From positions 124,001 through 188,000 of the forward strand of contig JAPMXV010000011.1 in the NCBI GenBank assembly GCA_026936335.1: 64,000 bases of DNA, read 5' to 3'. The notes below the pieces were generated by a model. It was given only the letters and a program-made list of their open reading frames with translations. It ran no database searches and was not told the DNA's origin. Position 1 is the stretch's first letter. Each line of letters starts with the position of its first letter. Origin of the DNA: Mantamonas sphyraenae. Taxonomy: Eukaryota > CRuMs > Mantamonadidae. Below, piece after piece: positions 46,401-58,379 of this stretch. A program made the position numbers and the translations under genes.

Positions 46401-49077
46401 TACCTATGCCTGCCGCTGGCCTCCACCGTGTAAAACAGACCACGTTCCAAATCCTTCCGTGCACTCCGGCCGTCCTCCAGCATGTACACGTGTTCCCCAT
46501 CCTTGTTGACAATGTACACGTCGTCGTCCTGGTCCAGGTAGTGCCGTGCGTCGCTTCCGCCTGCAAAAAAGTACATCTTGCCCTCCTCGTCCTTGTACAT
46601 GGTGAATCCGTGCCGGTCGTACGCGTGCCGCCCCTCCTCGTCCACCACGTACACGTCAAAGTCCTTGTCCATGTGGAACATGGTATCGCTGTCCGGATAG
46701 TAGAAGCTCTTGACGCCCGTGGCCTCGTCCAGGTAGTACACCGTCCCGTCTGGAAACACATAGTCGCGCCCCTCGCCGTCCTCGTGCAGAAAGTACCGCC
46801 GGCCCTCCTTGTCCACGTAGCACTTGTTGCCGTGGATGTCCAGAAAGTACTTGTCGCGCTTTCCCTTGCGCGAAACAGCCGCCGCCGCCGCAGCCGAGGA
46901 CTCTGCCTCTTCCGCTGCCTCCTCGCCGTCTCCTTCCGCCGCTCCTGCGTCCGCTGCCCCGTCCTTGTTGTTCTTCTCCTTGCCACCCAGTCGCAGCATC
47001 GCAAGTTTGCTGCCCACGCCCTGCTGCGACTCGTCCACGTCCTCCATAAGCTCGTCCATGTTGGACAGTTTGAAGGGGCACACCTCCAGCGACTCTATGT
47101 CGTCGTAGTTTGTTTCCACAAAGTCTGCCTTTTCGTCAAACACGTACGGCAAGCCCGCTTCGTGGTCGTAGTAGAAGGGCGTCCCGTGCTGGTCGAAAAA
47201 GTACTTGAACCCGTTGTGATCCCGCTGCCACGGCGACTCTGGGTTTTCAATGGCCTCCAGCAGCTTCAGGCGCTTCTGTTCGCGTTCGTTCTGCAGTGCC
47301 GCTTCGCTTTTCGGCTCCTCCTTTGTGCTTGTCTCCTTTGCGTCCTCGCCTGTGCTGCTGCTTGCTGCTGCTTGGGCGCTGGTTGCGTCCTGTGTTCCAC
47401 CGTTGTTGCTGCTGCTTTCGCCTGCTTCGCCCACCCCCATGCCACTGGAGGTATCGACCGCTCCCACCTGCACAATCTCATCGTCTTCATCATCCACGTT
47501 GATCACCTCCACGTTGCTCTTGTCCACGGGCGTAGGTGTGGCTGCGGCAGCCTCCGACGTGCCTTCCGCCTCGCCGACCTTCTCCTTGCCCTTTCCCTTG
47601 CTCTCGTCTGCCTGTTCTCCAACTCCATCGTTTCCGTCCTCACCGTTGCCTTCTGCGGCTGCTTTGGCCCGTGCAGCGCGCAACTTTTCGCGTTCGTCCA
47701 CGTACTGCGGCATGTCGCCCTCGTAGTTGAAGGCATCGATTTCTGGCTCGTCGTCCGGATACACGTTGCCTCCCAGTTGTGGAGGCATGGTCTCTGCGGA
47801 GAAAACAGAGTCCATCAGCTCTGCCTCGGCCACTTTGCGGTCGCTCGGCAGAAACACAACCTGTGCGTCGCGCAACTCGTGAGCACACACAGGCACACAT
47901 ACACACACACACACACACATCGACCTCTCGTTCGCACCCATGCTTACCTTTTGCACTGTGTCTGGGTCGATGGATCCACTCAACATCTGTGTGCAGCGTG
48001 TGCGTGTGGTGCGTTCTCGCTGTGTCAGGGCTGCACACGCGCGGGGGGGAGAGGGGGCTCCACGCTGCTCGGCGTTTGGTCGCCGTCTCTACCGGTCCCA
48101 TTCGTGCGCACACACTCACTCTGTAGATCCAACGGAAGAGAGAAGGCTCATGCACAAGGAACAGCGTGCCCAACCGCTCCGGGTAGTGTTTCTGCAACAG
48201 GTCCATCGCTTCCAGGATGGACGCCTTCTCAAAGTTCTTCCAGCCCACGTCCTCCAGATCGACCACCGTCAGGGTCTGGTAGATGTCCGGCCGCATGCTG
48301 TGTGTGTCCATGTAGTGTGCATCCACATGAGCGGTGTGTGGGTTCACCTTGTGTCAGTCTTGCCTGCTCCTGGATGACCTTTCGCTACCGCCGCAGAGAC
48401 GCATGAGCTCTTGCGAAACGCTACGCACCTCGCAATCGCCTTTTCCAGGCAGTAAATCAGACAATACACGAAATCCTTCGGGTCTCCTAGGTCAGGGTTG
48501 TGTCGGTGGGGTGTGACAATGATCACAGGTCGTCCCAATAGGTCCTCTTCGGGCCAAACGCGGAACGTTCTGATCTTCATCTGGTACTCCAGTGCAGCCT
48601 CGTTGGCAAGAATCTCGTCCACCGCCCACGCCTCACGCCATGCCTGCATTGCACAGTTGTCAGTCACACGCCAATCCACACCCTCACCACAACTGCTGCA
48701 GGTGGTCATCCTGTTTCTGTGCACACGTGCAAATGCTCGCCCGCTGAAAACTCACAAGCGTCTCCCCGAGCAACCGCGTGGCCTCTTTCACCTCCCACTT
48801 TCCCGCCCACAGGAACGCTTCCATTGTCCGCTTGTCCTTCAAGAACGGGCTGGGTTTCCCTGCAAACGCCTGTGTCAACTCGTCCACCATCTGTGCGCAC
48901 AGCCATGTGTCAGCTCACGTCCGTGTAGCCCCTCAATCAATCGGTCTCGTTGGTTGGTCCCAAATCTCCACAGGCCCCCTTGTTTCCTCCACTCACCTCC
49001 AATTGCTCATCTGTCAACTCTGGCCGGATTGTCGTCCAACCCAGTGCCTTAAGCCGTCCGTCCGTTTGGCTGGCCAT
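37253..49077 (-). CDS. Giant CRAL-TRIO / RasGAP protein (~3,751 residues)
   Basis: Six exons: 48997-49077, 48756-48890, 48429-48643, 48120-48297, 47948-47986 and a single 10.6-kb exon 37253-47860. Phases all match. Residues ~30-235 are a Sec14/CRAL-TRIO lipid-binding domain: FLWAGKWEVKEATRLLGE, LTVVDLEDVGWKNF, LQKHYPERLGTLFLVHEP and the terminal MPPQLGGN. Residues ~550-830 are a Tyr/Asp-rich repeat. Residues ~2186-2436 resemble a RasGAP domain, with the arginine-finger position filled (QMFRSQSVPARL, Arg ~2269), FLRYLVPRI and the long helix GKTIQMLANRS before KKEPYMALMGDF. A second, degenerate RasGAP-like block lies at ~2986-3173 (FPHTIRIVCTSV, RFFVERFIIPLF). Neurofibromin pairs RasGAP with Sec14 in the opposite order. 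Ras-GTPase activation at membranes is the inferred role. Ser runs and acidic linkers separate the domains. Confidence 0.85.
37434..37469. repeat. (CTG)n coding microsatellite
   Basis: About 12 CTG triplets, read on the minus strand as a run of serines near the C-terminus of the giant CRAL-TRIO/RasGAP protein. A shorter tract of the same type is at about 40697-40722 in the same exon. Confidence 0.9.
46020..46860 (-). repeat. Tandem Tyr/Asp/Gly protein repeat inside the giant gene
   Basis: About 280 residues made of units of roughly 16-24 residues with the loose pattern Y-[FVY]-x-D-x-x-G-x-x-[YF], e.g. NKCYVDKEGRRYFLHEDGEG, DDDVYIVNKDGEHVYMLEDG, VGDMYMVDADGQREFRDEKD and GMRYYLTDDGEEMFVDEEGH. 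The alternation of aromatic strands and Asp-Gly turns suggests a beta-solenoid or beta-hairpin array, similar in spirit to bacterial cell-wall-binding or YD repeats. The units are diverged at DNA level. Function unknown. Confidence 0.75.
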
Positions 49078-49194
49078 GGCGAAAGCGAGAAAAAATGTTG
49101 CCTGATGCCGTGCAACACCAAGTACTGAACTGGTAGGTGACTGAATCGAGGGTGTCTGCATTCCACATTCTACTCCTCTTCCCATTCCCATTCC

Positions 49195-52100
49195 TCACAA
49201 CCCTTTGGGACGGATAGACGGTTGCACGCGGTTCCCGCGCCGAGTACGACGTGGGGTCAAACCCGGTGATCCTACACCGGCTCCCATTGCGTCTTCGGAA
49301 CCTCCACCCAGGCTGTGCAGCTTGTCTGCACGTCTTGCTTGCTCTTGCTGCTGTCTGTGCGCTTGTTGCATCACCAGTTTGGCTGTCGACACGGCTGGCA
49401 GACGCACCCTGTGCATCGGATGTTCCACAAGCACCGGTCCCACATCCACCGCTCCGTACGGGTTTGGCACAGCGCGATCTGGCGTACGTGCCTCCATCTC
49501 GCTGCTCTCCACTGCCCCTTCGCCAATCTGTGCCACCTCCACCTCGCCCGAATCGGACCCTTCTTCGTCCAGCGCCAATGGCGCCACATGCATCGATCCC
49601 TGCTTGTGCTGATCCTGCGTCGTCTGCACCAGCTTCTGCATTCGCTTCAGTTCCATGTATCGCTTCCACTTGGTGGCAATCAGCTTGGCTGCAAGCACCT
49701 CCTGGTGAGAACAGCTCAGCTGCGCCGCTTCACGAAAGTCCAATCGCTTCACCAGCCGTCGTCCTGCCTGGTCTGTTCCGTGGTACACCAGAGTCTGGTG
49801 CGCAATCTTGCGGTGGTCCTTCAGCAACGACATCACAACATTCTCTGTCACCGGGTTCTTTGGCATCGATGTGCCAAACGCCTTTTCCATGATGCCAAAG
49901 AAAGTCGGCAGGAACCGCAAGTTGCCTTCAGGGTCACTTGGAATGTGCAGGTCCCACATGAACTGCAGCTTGCGTCGCTTTCTCCACGCACGGCCCATGT
50001 ACCCCATCGGAGGTTCCAGCTGCTCCAGCAGTTCTGGCAGCTGTTCCACCCTGATGCGTCCCGTTGCCTTTGGGTCCAGCTCGGCCCACGCCAGCTCAAA
50101 TGTCTCTCGGTATTGCTGGTGCCGTGAGATGTGCTCACTCGGCTCGTCTTGCAGGTCGCTGTATGTGTTCAGCATCACCGCCACAAACAGATTCAACAAC
50201 ACAAACGACACCATCACCACGAACGACACAAAGAACAACGGTGCAATCGGCGTCCCGCAATTGTCCAGGTGAGCCTCGCAATCCGGAGGCTCCACCATGC
50301 ACTCGGACATCAGCGCCGGCCACGCCTCGCCCGTACTGATGCGAAACAACAGCAGCATGCTGTACGAGAACGTGGTAAAGTTGGCATGCCGCGTGATGTT
50401 GTCCTGGAACTTGACCAGCCCAAACAGGTTCATCCCCAGGATGGAGTACACCAGAAACAGCAGTGACAGAAGCGAGCCCACATTCGCCAGAGACGGGATG
50501 GCAATCCACAGCGTTTGCAGCAGCCGCAAAAGGCCCTTGGCACGTCGAATCAGCTTGAAGATGCGCGTGATGCGAAACACACGCAGGATCGCAGCCCCGA
50601 CCCCGCTGTCGCCAAACAGCTCCACCAGCGAGCCCAGTACAATGACAAAGTCCAACCGGTTCCAGCGGTCGTAAAAGTAGCGCCGCGGGTACAGCGCAAT
50701 GATTTTGACCACAAACTCAAACAGAAAGATAAAGGTGAACACCAGGTTGCTGGACTCTAGAAACGCACTGTGCGCGTCCGTCATGTCGTACGTGCGCGTG
50801 GCCATGATCACAATGTTCACCACAATGCACACCATGATACCGTAGTCAAAGTAGTCGTTGATGCACAGCCGGTACAGCCAGCGTCGCACAGGCGCCTCGG
50901 GCACCTTTTCCTTCAGTTTGGGTCTTCCCTTGATCAGGTTCTTCTGCGCCTCCACCCACTCCTGCTGGTCCTGCGTCATAAAAGGCGAGTTGTGCTTCTC
51001 AAACTCTGCTCGCTTGGTGTCATACGTGTCGATGACCACACCCACAAACAGGTTCACCACAAAGAATTGGCCCACAATAATGAACGCCACAAAGTACAGC
51101 GCATTGATCTCGTTTAGCGTTGCGCTCGGGTGCCACCCCCTGCGCCACCGCATCCACGCCGTTGAATAGCACGTCCACCCATCCTTCGCCGCTGGCCATT
51201 TCAAACAACGTCAGCTCGGCGTGGAACACGTCGTCAAAGTGCGAAGGGGCGTTGACCCAGCGTCGCTGCATCAGCTCCACGGTACCGTCTTCCATGGTGG
51301 CGTTAAACATGCCCGTGCACGCCTGCAGAGTCGTCACGCTCTCGTCGGTGCAAGTGTAAAACTTGCCTGCAAAGAGCTGCACGCCCAGGATACCAAAGAT
51401 GATAAAGAAGATCATGCAGAGCAGAGCCGCCTGGCCGATGTTGGGCAAGGCTGCAAAGATGGTGTTGACCACAAGCTTCAGCGCAGGGTAGCGAGACACG
51501 ACACGCAGCGGACGCAGCGCACGCAACGCTCGGAACGAGCGGAACGCCTTGAGGCCCGATGTGAACACGTTGAGCACAGACACGAGCACAATGAACCCAT
51601 CCAGCTTATTCCAGTGGTTCTTCAGGTACGCAGTCTCGCCCATGACCACGCCGTGCACAATCATCTTCATGACCATTTCCAAACCAAAAATGGCCAGAAA
51701 GAGCCAATCCAGCACCATCAACACCTGGCCCAGCTCGCTCTCTGGATTGAGCGTCGGATATTCCACCGCCAGTGCCAGCGTGCTCAGGAAGATGCACAAC
51801 AGGATGAAGCGCTCAAAGTACCTGTGTGCAACCACGTGTGCCAGCCACACACGCACCGGGTTATCCGGCGAAAACAGACCCATGGAATGGCCGTGGAGGT
51901 GCAAAAGCGTCACGTCGTCCCCATGCTCCTCCAGCGACTTGGATTCGCTATCCTCCGACGCATCGGCGGCCTCGGTGTCGGCGTTTGGCACTCGCATCGC
52001 CCCAACTGCCGCAGCCTGCACACGTGCCCTGCGGAACCGAGCCTTTGCTGCGTTGTGCCGGTTGGGAGTGTCATCGTCGGCGGCCAAGTCATCGCCCGAT

Positions 52101-55100
52101 GCAGACAGCAGCGAAGAGTTGCTCGTTTCCGACATCGACCTGGCACTCAGCAGCGAGTTGCTGCTGTCCAAGCGCTGCAGGAAGCGCGTACGCGGCACAT
52201 TGGGCAGTTCGCGTATGCCCTCTTCCTTCTTGCGCTTGCCTTGGATGGTCAGGGTGCGCTTGCGCGCAGGCGACGCACGAGAGCCAGCCGACACATTGCT
52301 GGCCGTGCTGTCCACGCTTGCCTCCGAGTCGTTGCGTTGGCGCAGCATGTTGACACGTGCTCCGATGTAGTTGCTCACGCTCATGGTGCGCTGACGGATG
52401 AAATTGGGCACCACCGTGCCACGGCGGCGCTTTTTCAGCATGGTCTTGCGCAGTTGCAGCTCCAACTCGCGACGCTGCTCGGCAAACTGGTCCACCAACA
52501 TGGCCACAAACAGGTTGAGCAGGATGTACGTGCCAAACAGCAGCAAGGAGACAAAGTACACCGAGGCCCACCAGCCCACGGCGCGGATGGCGTCAAACAG
52601 GATGAGCTGCCAATCCTCGCGTGTGAGCACCTGAAACACAGAGAGGAAAGCCCAGTGAAGTGTGTCAAAGTTCATGCGCGGCGAGCCGTCGTCAAAGTCA
52701 AACCTGTTGCCGAACCACTGCATGCCCAAGATCGTGTAGATAAACAGGTAGAGGAACAGCAGCATGGGAAAGTGCGAGATCGCGTTGAGGCACTTGATAA
52801 TCATCTTGAGCTGTTGGTTGATCTTGTTCCAGTTCTTGGCCAGCTTGACCACGCGGGCGAGACGGAATGCACGCAGGGCACTGATGCCTGTGTTGGTCGC
52901 GCCGCCGTCGCCGCCATACACGACGCCGATTTCCACGAGTGATACGAGCACAATGAAGCCGTCAAAGGCGTCGGACTTGTTGGTCCAGTAGGCGTTGAGA
53001 CCCAGGCCGATCCACTTGAGAAGCATTTCGCAGAGAAAGACAAAGGTAAAGACAAAGTTGGACACTTCGAGGGTCAACGTCCACCAGTCGGGCTGCTGGT
53101 AGTGCTCCGAGGCCAGCGAGAGTGTGTTGAGGAAAATGGCAGCCATGATGGCGTTGCTGAACCAGTCGTGTTGCACAATGTCAAAACAGCGCTGTTGAAG
53201 CTCGCTGCGCTGGTGATGCCTGTCGTAGGGGTGGAAAGGCAAGCACATGCGGCTCTTCCACACCTCGTCGAGCAGGTAGCGCACGTAGAAGGAAAGGGAG
53301 CCGACGCCTGCGACTTCGTCGTTGTTGCCGGCCCCGTCGTCCTCCGGGCGGTTGCCATCGCGGCGTGCGGTGTCCATGGTTTCCACAATGACGGCGAGTG
53401 CGAGGTTGATGAGGAAAAAGGAACCAAAAATGACCAGAATGATAAAGTAGATGACAACAAAGTCCGAGGTGGCGTCCTGCAGCCTGTACATGATGTCTGT
53501 CCAGCCCTCAAGAGTGAGAGTCTGGAAGATGATGAGTGCAGACGCGCCGAGGTTGTCAAAGGAGGAGATGCCGTGGTTGGGGTTGTCATGGGAGGCAGCC
53601 ACGGCGCAGTAGCTTCCGGACGGGCATTGGCGGCCGCCGATGTCGAGAGAGCCTTGCGGCTGCAGCGTACACTGTTGGTCACCATCGTCGAGCAGGCGTT
53701 GTGTTTGTGCGTCGAAACATCGTTGGCGCAGAGCTCCAGCAAAGAGTTGGACGCCAAAGATGCCAAAGACGACAAAGAGGAGGAGTGAGAGGAGGAGCAC
53801 GTCGAGGAGGCGCGGGAAACTGGTGATGAGTGCCGTGACCTGAAGTTTGAGGGCAGGGACGTGCGTGAGGGTGCGCAGGGGTCGAAGGACACGGATGGTG
53901 CGCACGCTGCTGACGTTGGTGGTGGAGGAGATGGGAAAGAAGCCGACGATGGAGGTGAGGACAAGGACAAAGTCTAGCCTGTTCCACGGATCGCGCACGT
54001 AGCAACGGAAGCCCGAGGCGATGATCTTGAAGGCCATTTCGACGATAAAGATGATGGAAAAGACAATCTCTGCGTTGTCGATGGTGAGGTTGTTGGGCGA
54101 GTTGTGGTCGGTGTCGCGCGGGTCGTACATGGCCAGAAAGACGCAGTTGAGGAGGATGGCTGTGAGGATGAAGCGGTCAAACAGTTTGTGGGTGACCACT
54201 CGCAACGCAAACTGACGCACGGGGTTGCGGACGTCGATGCACAGGAGCGCCTTTTCCTGCACGGGCAGCTTGCCGTAGTAGCCGTTGAATGAGTCGTCGC
54301 TGCTGATGCTATCGTCCGAGGAGATGTCCTTGTCATCTTTGGTGATGGGCTCGAGATTGACGAGGGAGACTGCATCGCGTGGGGAGGCAAGTTGCGTGGT
54401 GGTTACAAGCTGACTAACGGCCACCGAATCGCCAGCGGATGGCGGGACCTGGACAGTGAGATTGCGACGTGGTCGTTGTGTGGGCGACGCGGGAGTGTCT
54501 TGAGGTACACTTGCGTCTGCAGAGGGCTGTGTGTCTGTGCTTGTGGGCGCCTGTTGCTTCTGTGGGGCTGCTTTCCTGAGAGCGCCTTCAGGTTTGGTGA
54601 TATGTTCCAGCACGAGGCTGTTCTTGTCAGCCAGCATCATTCCTGAGATGGGAGGCACGGCGACGCCACGAGAGCGACGCACGGGCGGAGAGAGAGGCTG
54701 GTCGAGGGCCACAGCAACGGCTGTGCCTCGGGAGCGCCTGGGCAAAGGGGGTGTGGGAGCATGACGGATTGCCGCTCGTTTGGCCTCTTTGTTCTGTACA
54801 TGGTGAGAGGCCGACCCGGAGCCGGTGTGTGTGGTGTCCTGTGTGTCGTTTGCTTCGCCCATCACGGTGGATGTGTCGGCAAAGTGCACACGTAGGTCGC
54901 CAGCCGAGTCTTCCAGACGTCCCCGCGAGCCGCTCTGTTTCAAGATGCTGTGCAGCTCGGAGGAGTGCGAAGAAGCATCCCCCGAGCCTGCAGCGTCGGG
55001 TGTCGCTCTGTCCCCGGCATCGACGTGGGACGAGTCGAGATCTTCGCTCGTGTCAATGTGTGTGGAGGAGCCTACGCTGCTTGCGGGTCTGTCCAGACTC

Positions 55101-55216
55101 GGAAGCGGTGGCAAGGTGCCATCCCGAGCCACAAACGAGTCTGGACGAGGCCCACCAGGCTCTGGCAAGGGTATCCGAGCCAGGTCGGGCGTGGAGGACG
55201 TGTCCTCGCTCGACAT
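49195..55216 (-). CDS. Four-domain voltage-gated cation channel, EEEE filter
   Basis: About 2,006 residues in one exon, start MSSEDTSSTP at 55216. The N-terminal ~320 residues are Ser/Pro-rich. Four six-helix repeats follow, each with an S4 sensor of regularly spaced arginines (e.g. SSVRTIRVLRPLRTL, FRSFRALRALRPLR, ILRVFRITRIFKLIRR). Pore loops are TLEGW (Glu569), TREDW (Glu866), SGEGW (Glu1344) and STGEAW (Glu ~1626), the EEEE ring typical of calcium channels. The III-IV linker HNSPFMTQDQQEW resembles the sodium-channel IFMT linker. An EF-hand-like segment (AELDPKATGRIRVEQLPEL) and an IQ-like helix (AAKLIATKWKRYMELKRM) follow repeat IV. The frame breaks once, by one base, just after the repeat III filter; a five-C run at 51136-51140 is the likely place of an assembly error. 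It is divergent with ACSL. Confidence 0.92.
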
Positions 55217-55279
55217 GGTGGATGTGTTGTGTGTTTGGGTGACCCTGCGCCGCTGCAGGCAACGAAGGACAACTCGACG
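55217..55279. promoter_or_regulatory. Very short divergent promoter, channel / ACSL
   Basis: 63 bp between the channel start codon (minus) and the acyl-CoA synthetase start codon (plus). It has no TATA box. The two genes must share their control region or use promoter sequence inside each other's 5' ends. Confidence 0.45.
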
Positions 55280-58068
55280 ATGGAAGCTATTGCACAACAT
55301 CCCTTTGTCGAACAGACTGTCAAGACCATCATTGAGCTTGGTGTGCCCCAGGACTACGCTCACTCGCTGTTGTTTGTGAGCGCTGCGCTGCTGGCCAACG
55401 TGAGTTTGCGTTGACCCTTTTTTGTATTGGATTCCGCCCGCTCTGCCCGGCCCCGTTTCTGTTGGAGGGATGCATGGAAGCAGGTGAAGAAACCCAGCCA
55501 GGCTTGTTCGGTGCAGTGTGCACGCGTGGAGTACGCGGGAAGTGCATGGCAGTGCCGCCTGGAGGGACCGGGCCCGAGCAACCTTGGGGGGAAAAGGCCA
55601 CGGTGGAATTGGCGATTGTGTGACAAGGCTGACACCAAAACACGACACGTACACATGCCACCGCGGTGTGAATCCGCTGGGAACCACATGGTGTGGATAT
55701 TTGCGGCCACTGGACACATGTACACGCGTGTGTGAACATGGGATGACGCGCATGGCCTGGTTTGGACGCTGGTGACGTGTGACGGGCATTTTTTGCGCGC
55801 GCCTGTTCTCGTTTTCTGCCGCGACGGACCACAGATCATCATCACGTACCTTGTGGCACCGCCGCTGTTCATGGCCCTGAATGTTCTGGACCGTTTGCTG
55901 GCTTTGGTGACGTCGAGCCGCTACGATGAAGTGAGTTTTGGGGAGAAAGTGTGTGTGCGGACGACACAGCACAACACGTCAGCAACCTCAACACCAGGCC
56001 CTCTCTCTTTCTCACACACGCACACACGCACACACCCTTTGGCAATCAGTTTGCCAACCAGAAGCCGCCTTACTCGGTCAAGGCCGGCGTGGCAGAGATG
56101 GACGACGAGACGGTGCCGATGCGCAACCAAATGTCTCCCAATGTGCTCGTGACGTCGCCTTTCCCTGGCGAGAACGTGGCCACGCTGAGCGACATCTTCC
56201 AGCGCAGTGTGGAGAAGTATGGTGACAAGCCGTGCTTCGGCACACGTGCACACCTGGGCACGGAGGAGAAGAAGGTGGGCGGCAAGACACTGCAGCTGCA
56301 AAAGCTGGGCCCGCTGAAGTATGAGTCGTACCGCGCCGTGGGCAAGCGAGTGGACAACATTGGCAACGGCCTGCGCAACCTGGGCTGCGAACCCAAGGAC
56401 AACGTGGGCATCTTCCAGGACACGCACGCCACGTGGCAGCTTGCTGCACAGGCGTGCTTCAGCCAGAGCATCGTGGTGGTCACATGTTACGCCACGCTGG
56501 GCATGGATGCACTCGTACACTCCATCAACGAGACGGAAATGTCGGTGATCTTCACCACTGCCGATCTGGTGCCCGTGCTGCTTGAGGCCTCCGAAGAGTG
56601 TCACAGCCTCACCACGGTGGTGGTGACCACGCCCAAGCCGACCAAGGAGCAGCTGGCCGCGTACAAGGACACCGACGTCCTCAATGTGATCTCCCTGGCC
56701 GACGTGGAGAAGGACGGCGCTGCCAACCCGCATCCCAAGCAATCGCCCCTGCCCGACGACCTGGCCGTCATCATGTACACCAGCGGATCCACGGGCATGC
56801 CCAAGGGCGTGCAGATCCTGCACCGCAACCTGGTGGCCGCTGTGGGTGGCCTGTCCATGCACATTGGCCTCACGGAGGAGCGTGACGATGTGTACCTGGG
56901 CTACCTGCCGCTGGCACACGTGTTGGAGCTGGTGGCCGAGACGTGCTGCATTGCCATGGGCAACCGCATCGGCTACGGCCACCCGCGTACGTTGACGGAC
57001 AAGGGCACCTTCAAGTGCGACGGCGACCTGGTCACTGTGCGCCCCACCATCTTTGCCGGCGTGCCCAAGGTCTACGACACCGTGCGCAAGGGGGCCATGG
57101 CCAAGATCAACAACTCGGGTGCCATTGTGCGCGCCCTCTTCAACTACGCCTACGAGGCCCGCCGCAAGGCCGTCCAAGCAAAGCGTGCCTCTCCCGTGTG
57201 GGACCGCTTGGTGTTCCGCAAGCTGCAGGCTGCGCTGGGTGGCCGTGTGCGTCGTCTGATTTCCGGCGGTGCCCCGCTGCACCCGGAGACCCAGGAGTGG
57301 CTGGCTGTGTGTTTGGGCGCCATTGTCGGCCAGGGCTACGGCCTCACCGAGACCTGCGGCTGTGCCACCGTTCAGAACGCAGACGATTTGGGCACAGCCG
57401 TCATCGGCTCGCCAGCCCCATGTGGCGAGATCAAGCTGGTCAGCCGCGAGGCGCTGGGCTACACCGTGCACGACAAGCCCAACCCGCGCGGAGAGCTGCT
57501 CGTGCGTGGTGGCCAGGTCACTGCAGGCTACTTCAAGAAGCCCGAAAAGACGGCCGAAGACTTTATCGAGGGTGGATGGTTCAAGACGGGCGATGTGGCT
57601 GAACAGCTGCCCAATGGCTCCTTCCGCATCGTCGACCGCGTAAAGAACCTGGTCAAGCTCAGTGGCGGCGAGTACATTGCGCTGGAGGCGCTGGAGAACG
57701 CGTACGGCAACTCGCCGCTGGTGGCCCCCAACGGCATCTGCGTGCGTGGCGACTCGCTGCGTGAGTTCCCTGTGGCCGTCGTCTGCCCACACCCGGACAA
57801 CATCGCCAAGTGGGCCCGCGACAACGGCATCCACGGCGACCTCGAGGCCCTGTGCAACAACCCAAAGGTGCGCGAGGGTGTCAAGAAGTCCCTGGACGCT
57901 GAGTGGAAGGCAAAGAAGATGGCTCGCCACGAGAAGCTCCAGGGTATCTTCCTCACCGAGACCGAGTGGACTCCGGAGAACCACATGCTCACCGCCGCCC
58001 AGAAACTCAACCGCCAGTCCATTTACAAGGAGTATGACGAGGAGTTGACCGCTCTGTATGACGAATGA
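55280..58068 (+). CDS. Long-chain acyl-CoA synthetase (ACSL type)
   Basis: The enzyme activates long-chain fatty acids to acyl-CoA using ATP, via an acyl-adenylate. Three exons: 55280-55399, 55835-55930, 56050-58068 (phase 0 joins), 744 residues. The 435-nt first intron holds nothing I recognise. The second exon encodes a hydrophobic anchor (IITYLVAPPLFMALNVLDRL), as in membrane-bound ACSL3/4-type enzymes of ER or outer mitochondrial membrane. Adenylate-forming motifs: the P-loop YTSGSTGMPKGVQ, GYLPLAHVLE, the GYGLTETCG A5 motif, GWFKTGDVAE and the hinge RIVDRVKNLVKLSGGEYI with its Lys/Gly pattern. The C-terminal catalytic lysine region is near KLNRQSIYKEYDEEL. An alternative acceptor 12 nt downstream (after 56061) would remove four residues. 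Confidence 0.95.
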
Positions 58069-58379
58069 AGACGGTTTCGGTTTCACTCACCTCACACAAT
58101 GACCTCATTCGTCGTTGTCAGCCTGTCAGCGTGGCTGCTGCCCGCAGCCAATGACCTGACCTGTATTTCTCGTAAGTGCGTGAACGCACGCCAACGCACT
58201 ACATACAAATACTCGACCATGCCCAAAAGTTGGCTTGCTTCTGGACAATGGCTACCAGGGCGTCGTTGCTGGATGCCCTGGTTATTTTGCTTGAACATCG
58301 AGCGGTGGCTTGCGCTCGATGTGCTCCGTCTCTTCGAGCAGCTCCCGTCGTCGATGGAGCTGCATCAGATCATGTTCAC
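58069..58379. other. Convergent intergenic region, ACSL / USP-Fanzor-like gene
   Basis: 311 bp between two stop codons. It should hold both 3' untranslated regions. A plus-strand frame (58099-58395) runs through most of it, but it is Trp/Cys-rich, has no family resemblance and overlaps the end of the minus-strand gene, so I do not call it. I see no repeats, inverted repeats or RNA genes by eye. Confidence 0.5.

Noticed and set aside
42815-48406. A 1,863-residue open frame on the plus strand
   Set aside because: It lies antisense to the giant CRAL-TRIO/RasGAP exon. Its translation is His/Leu/Arg-rich without domains, as expected from the complement of a GC-biased coding frame.
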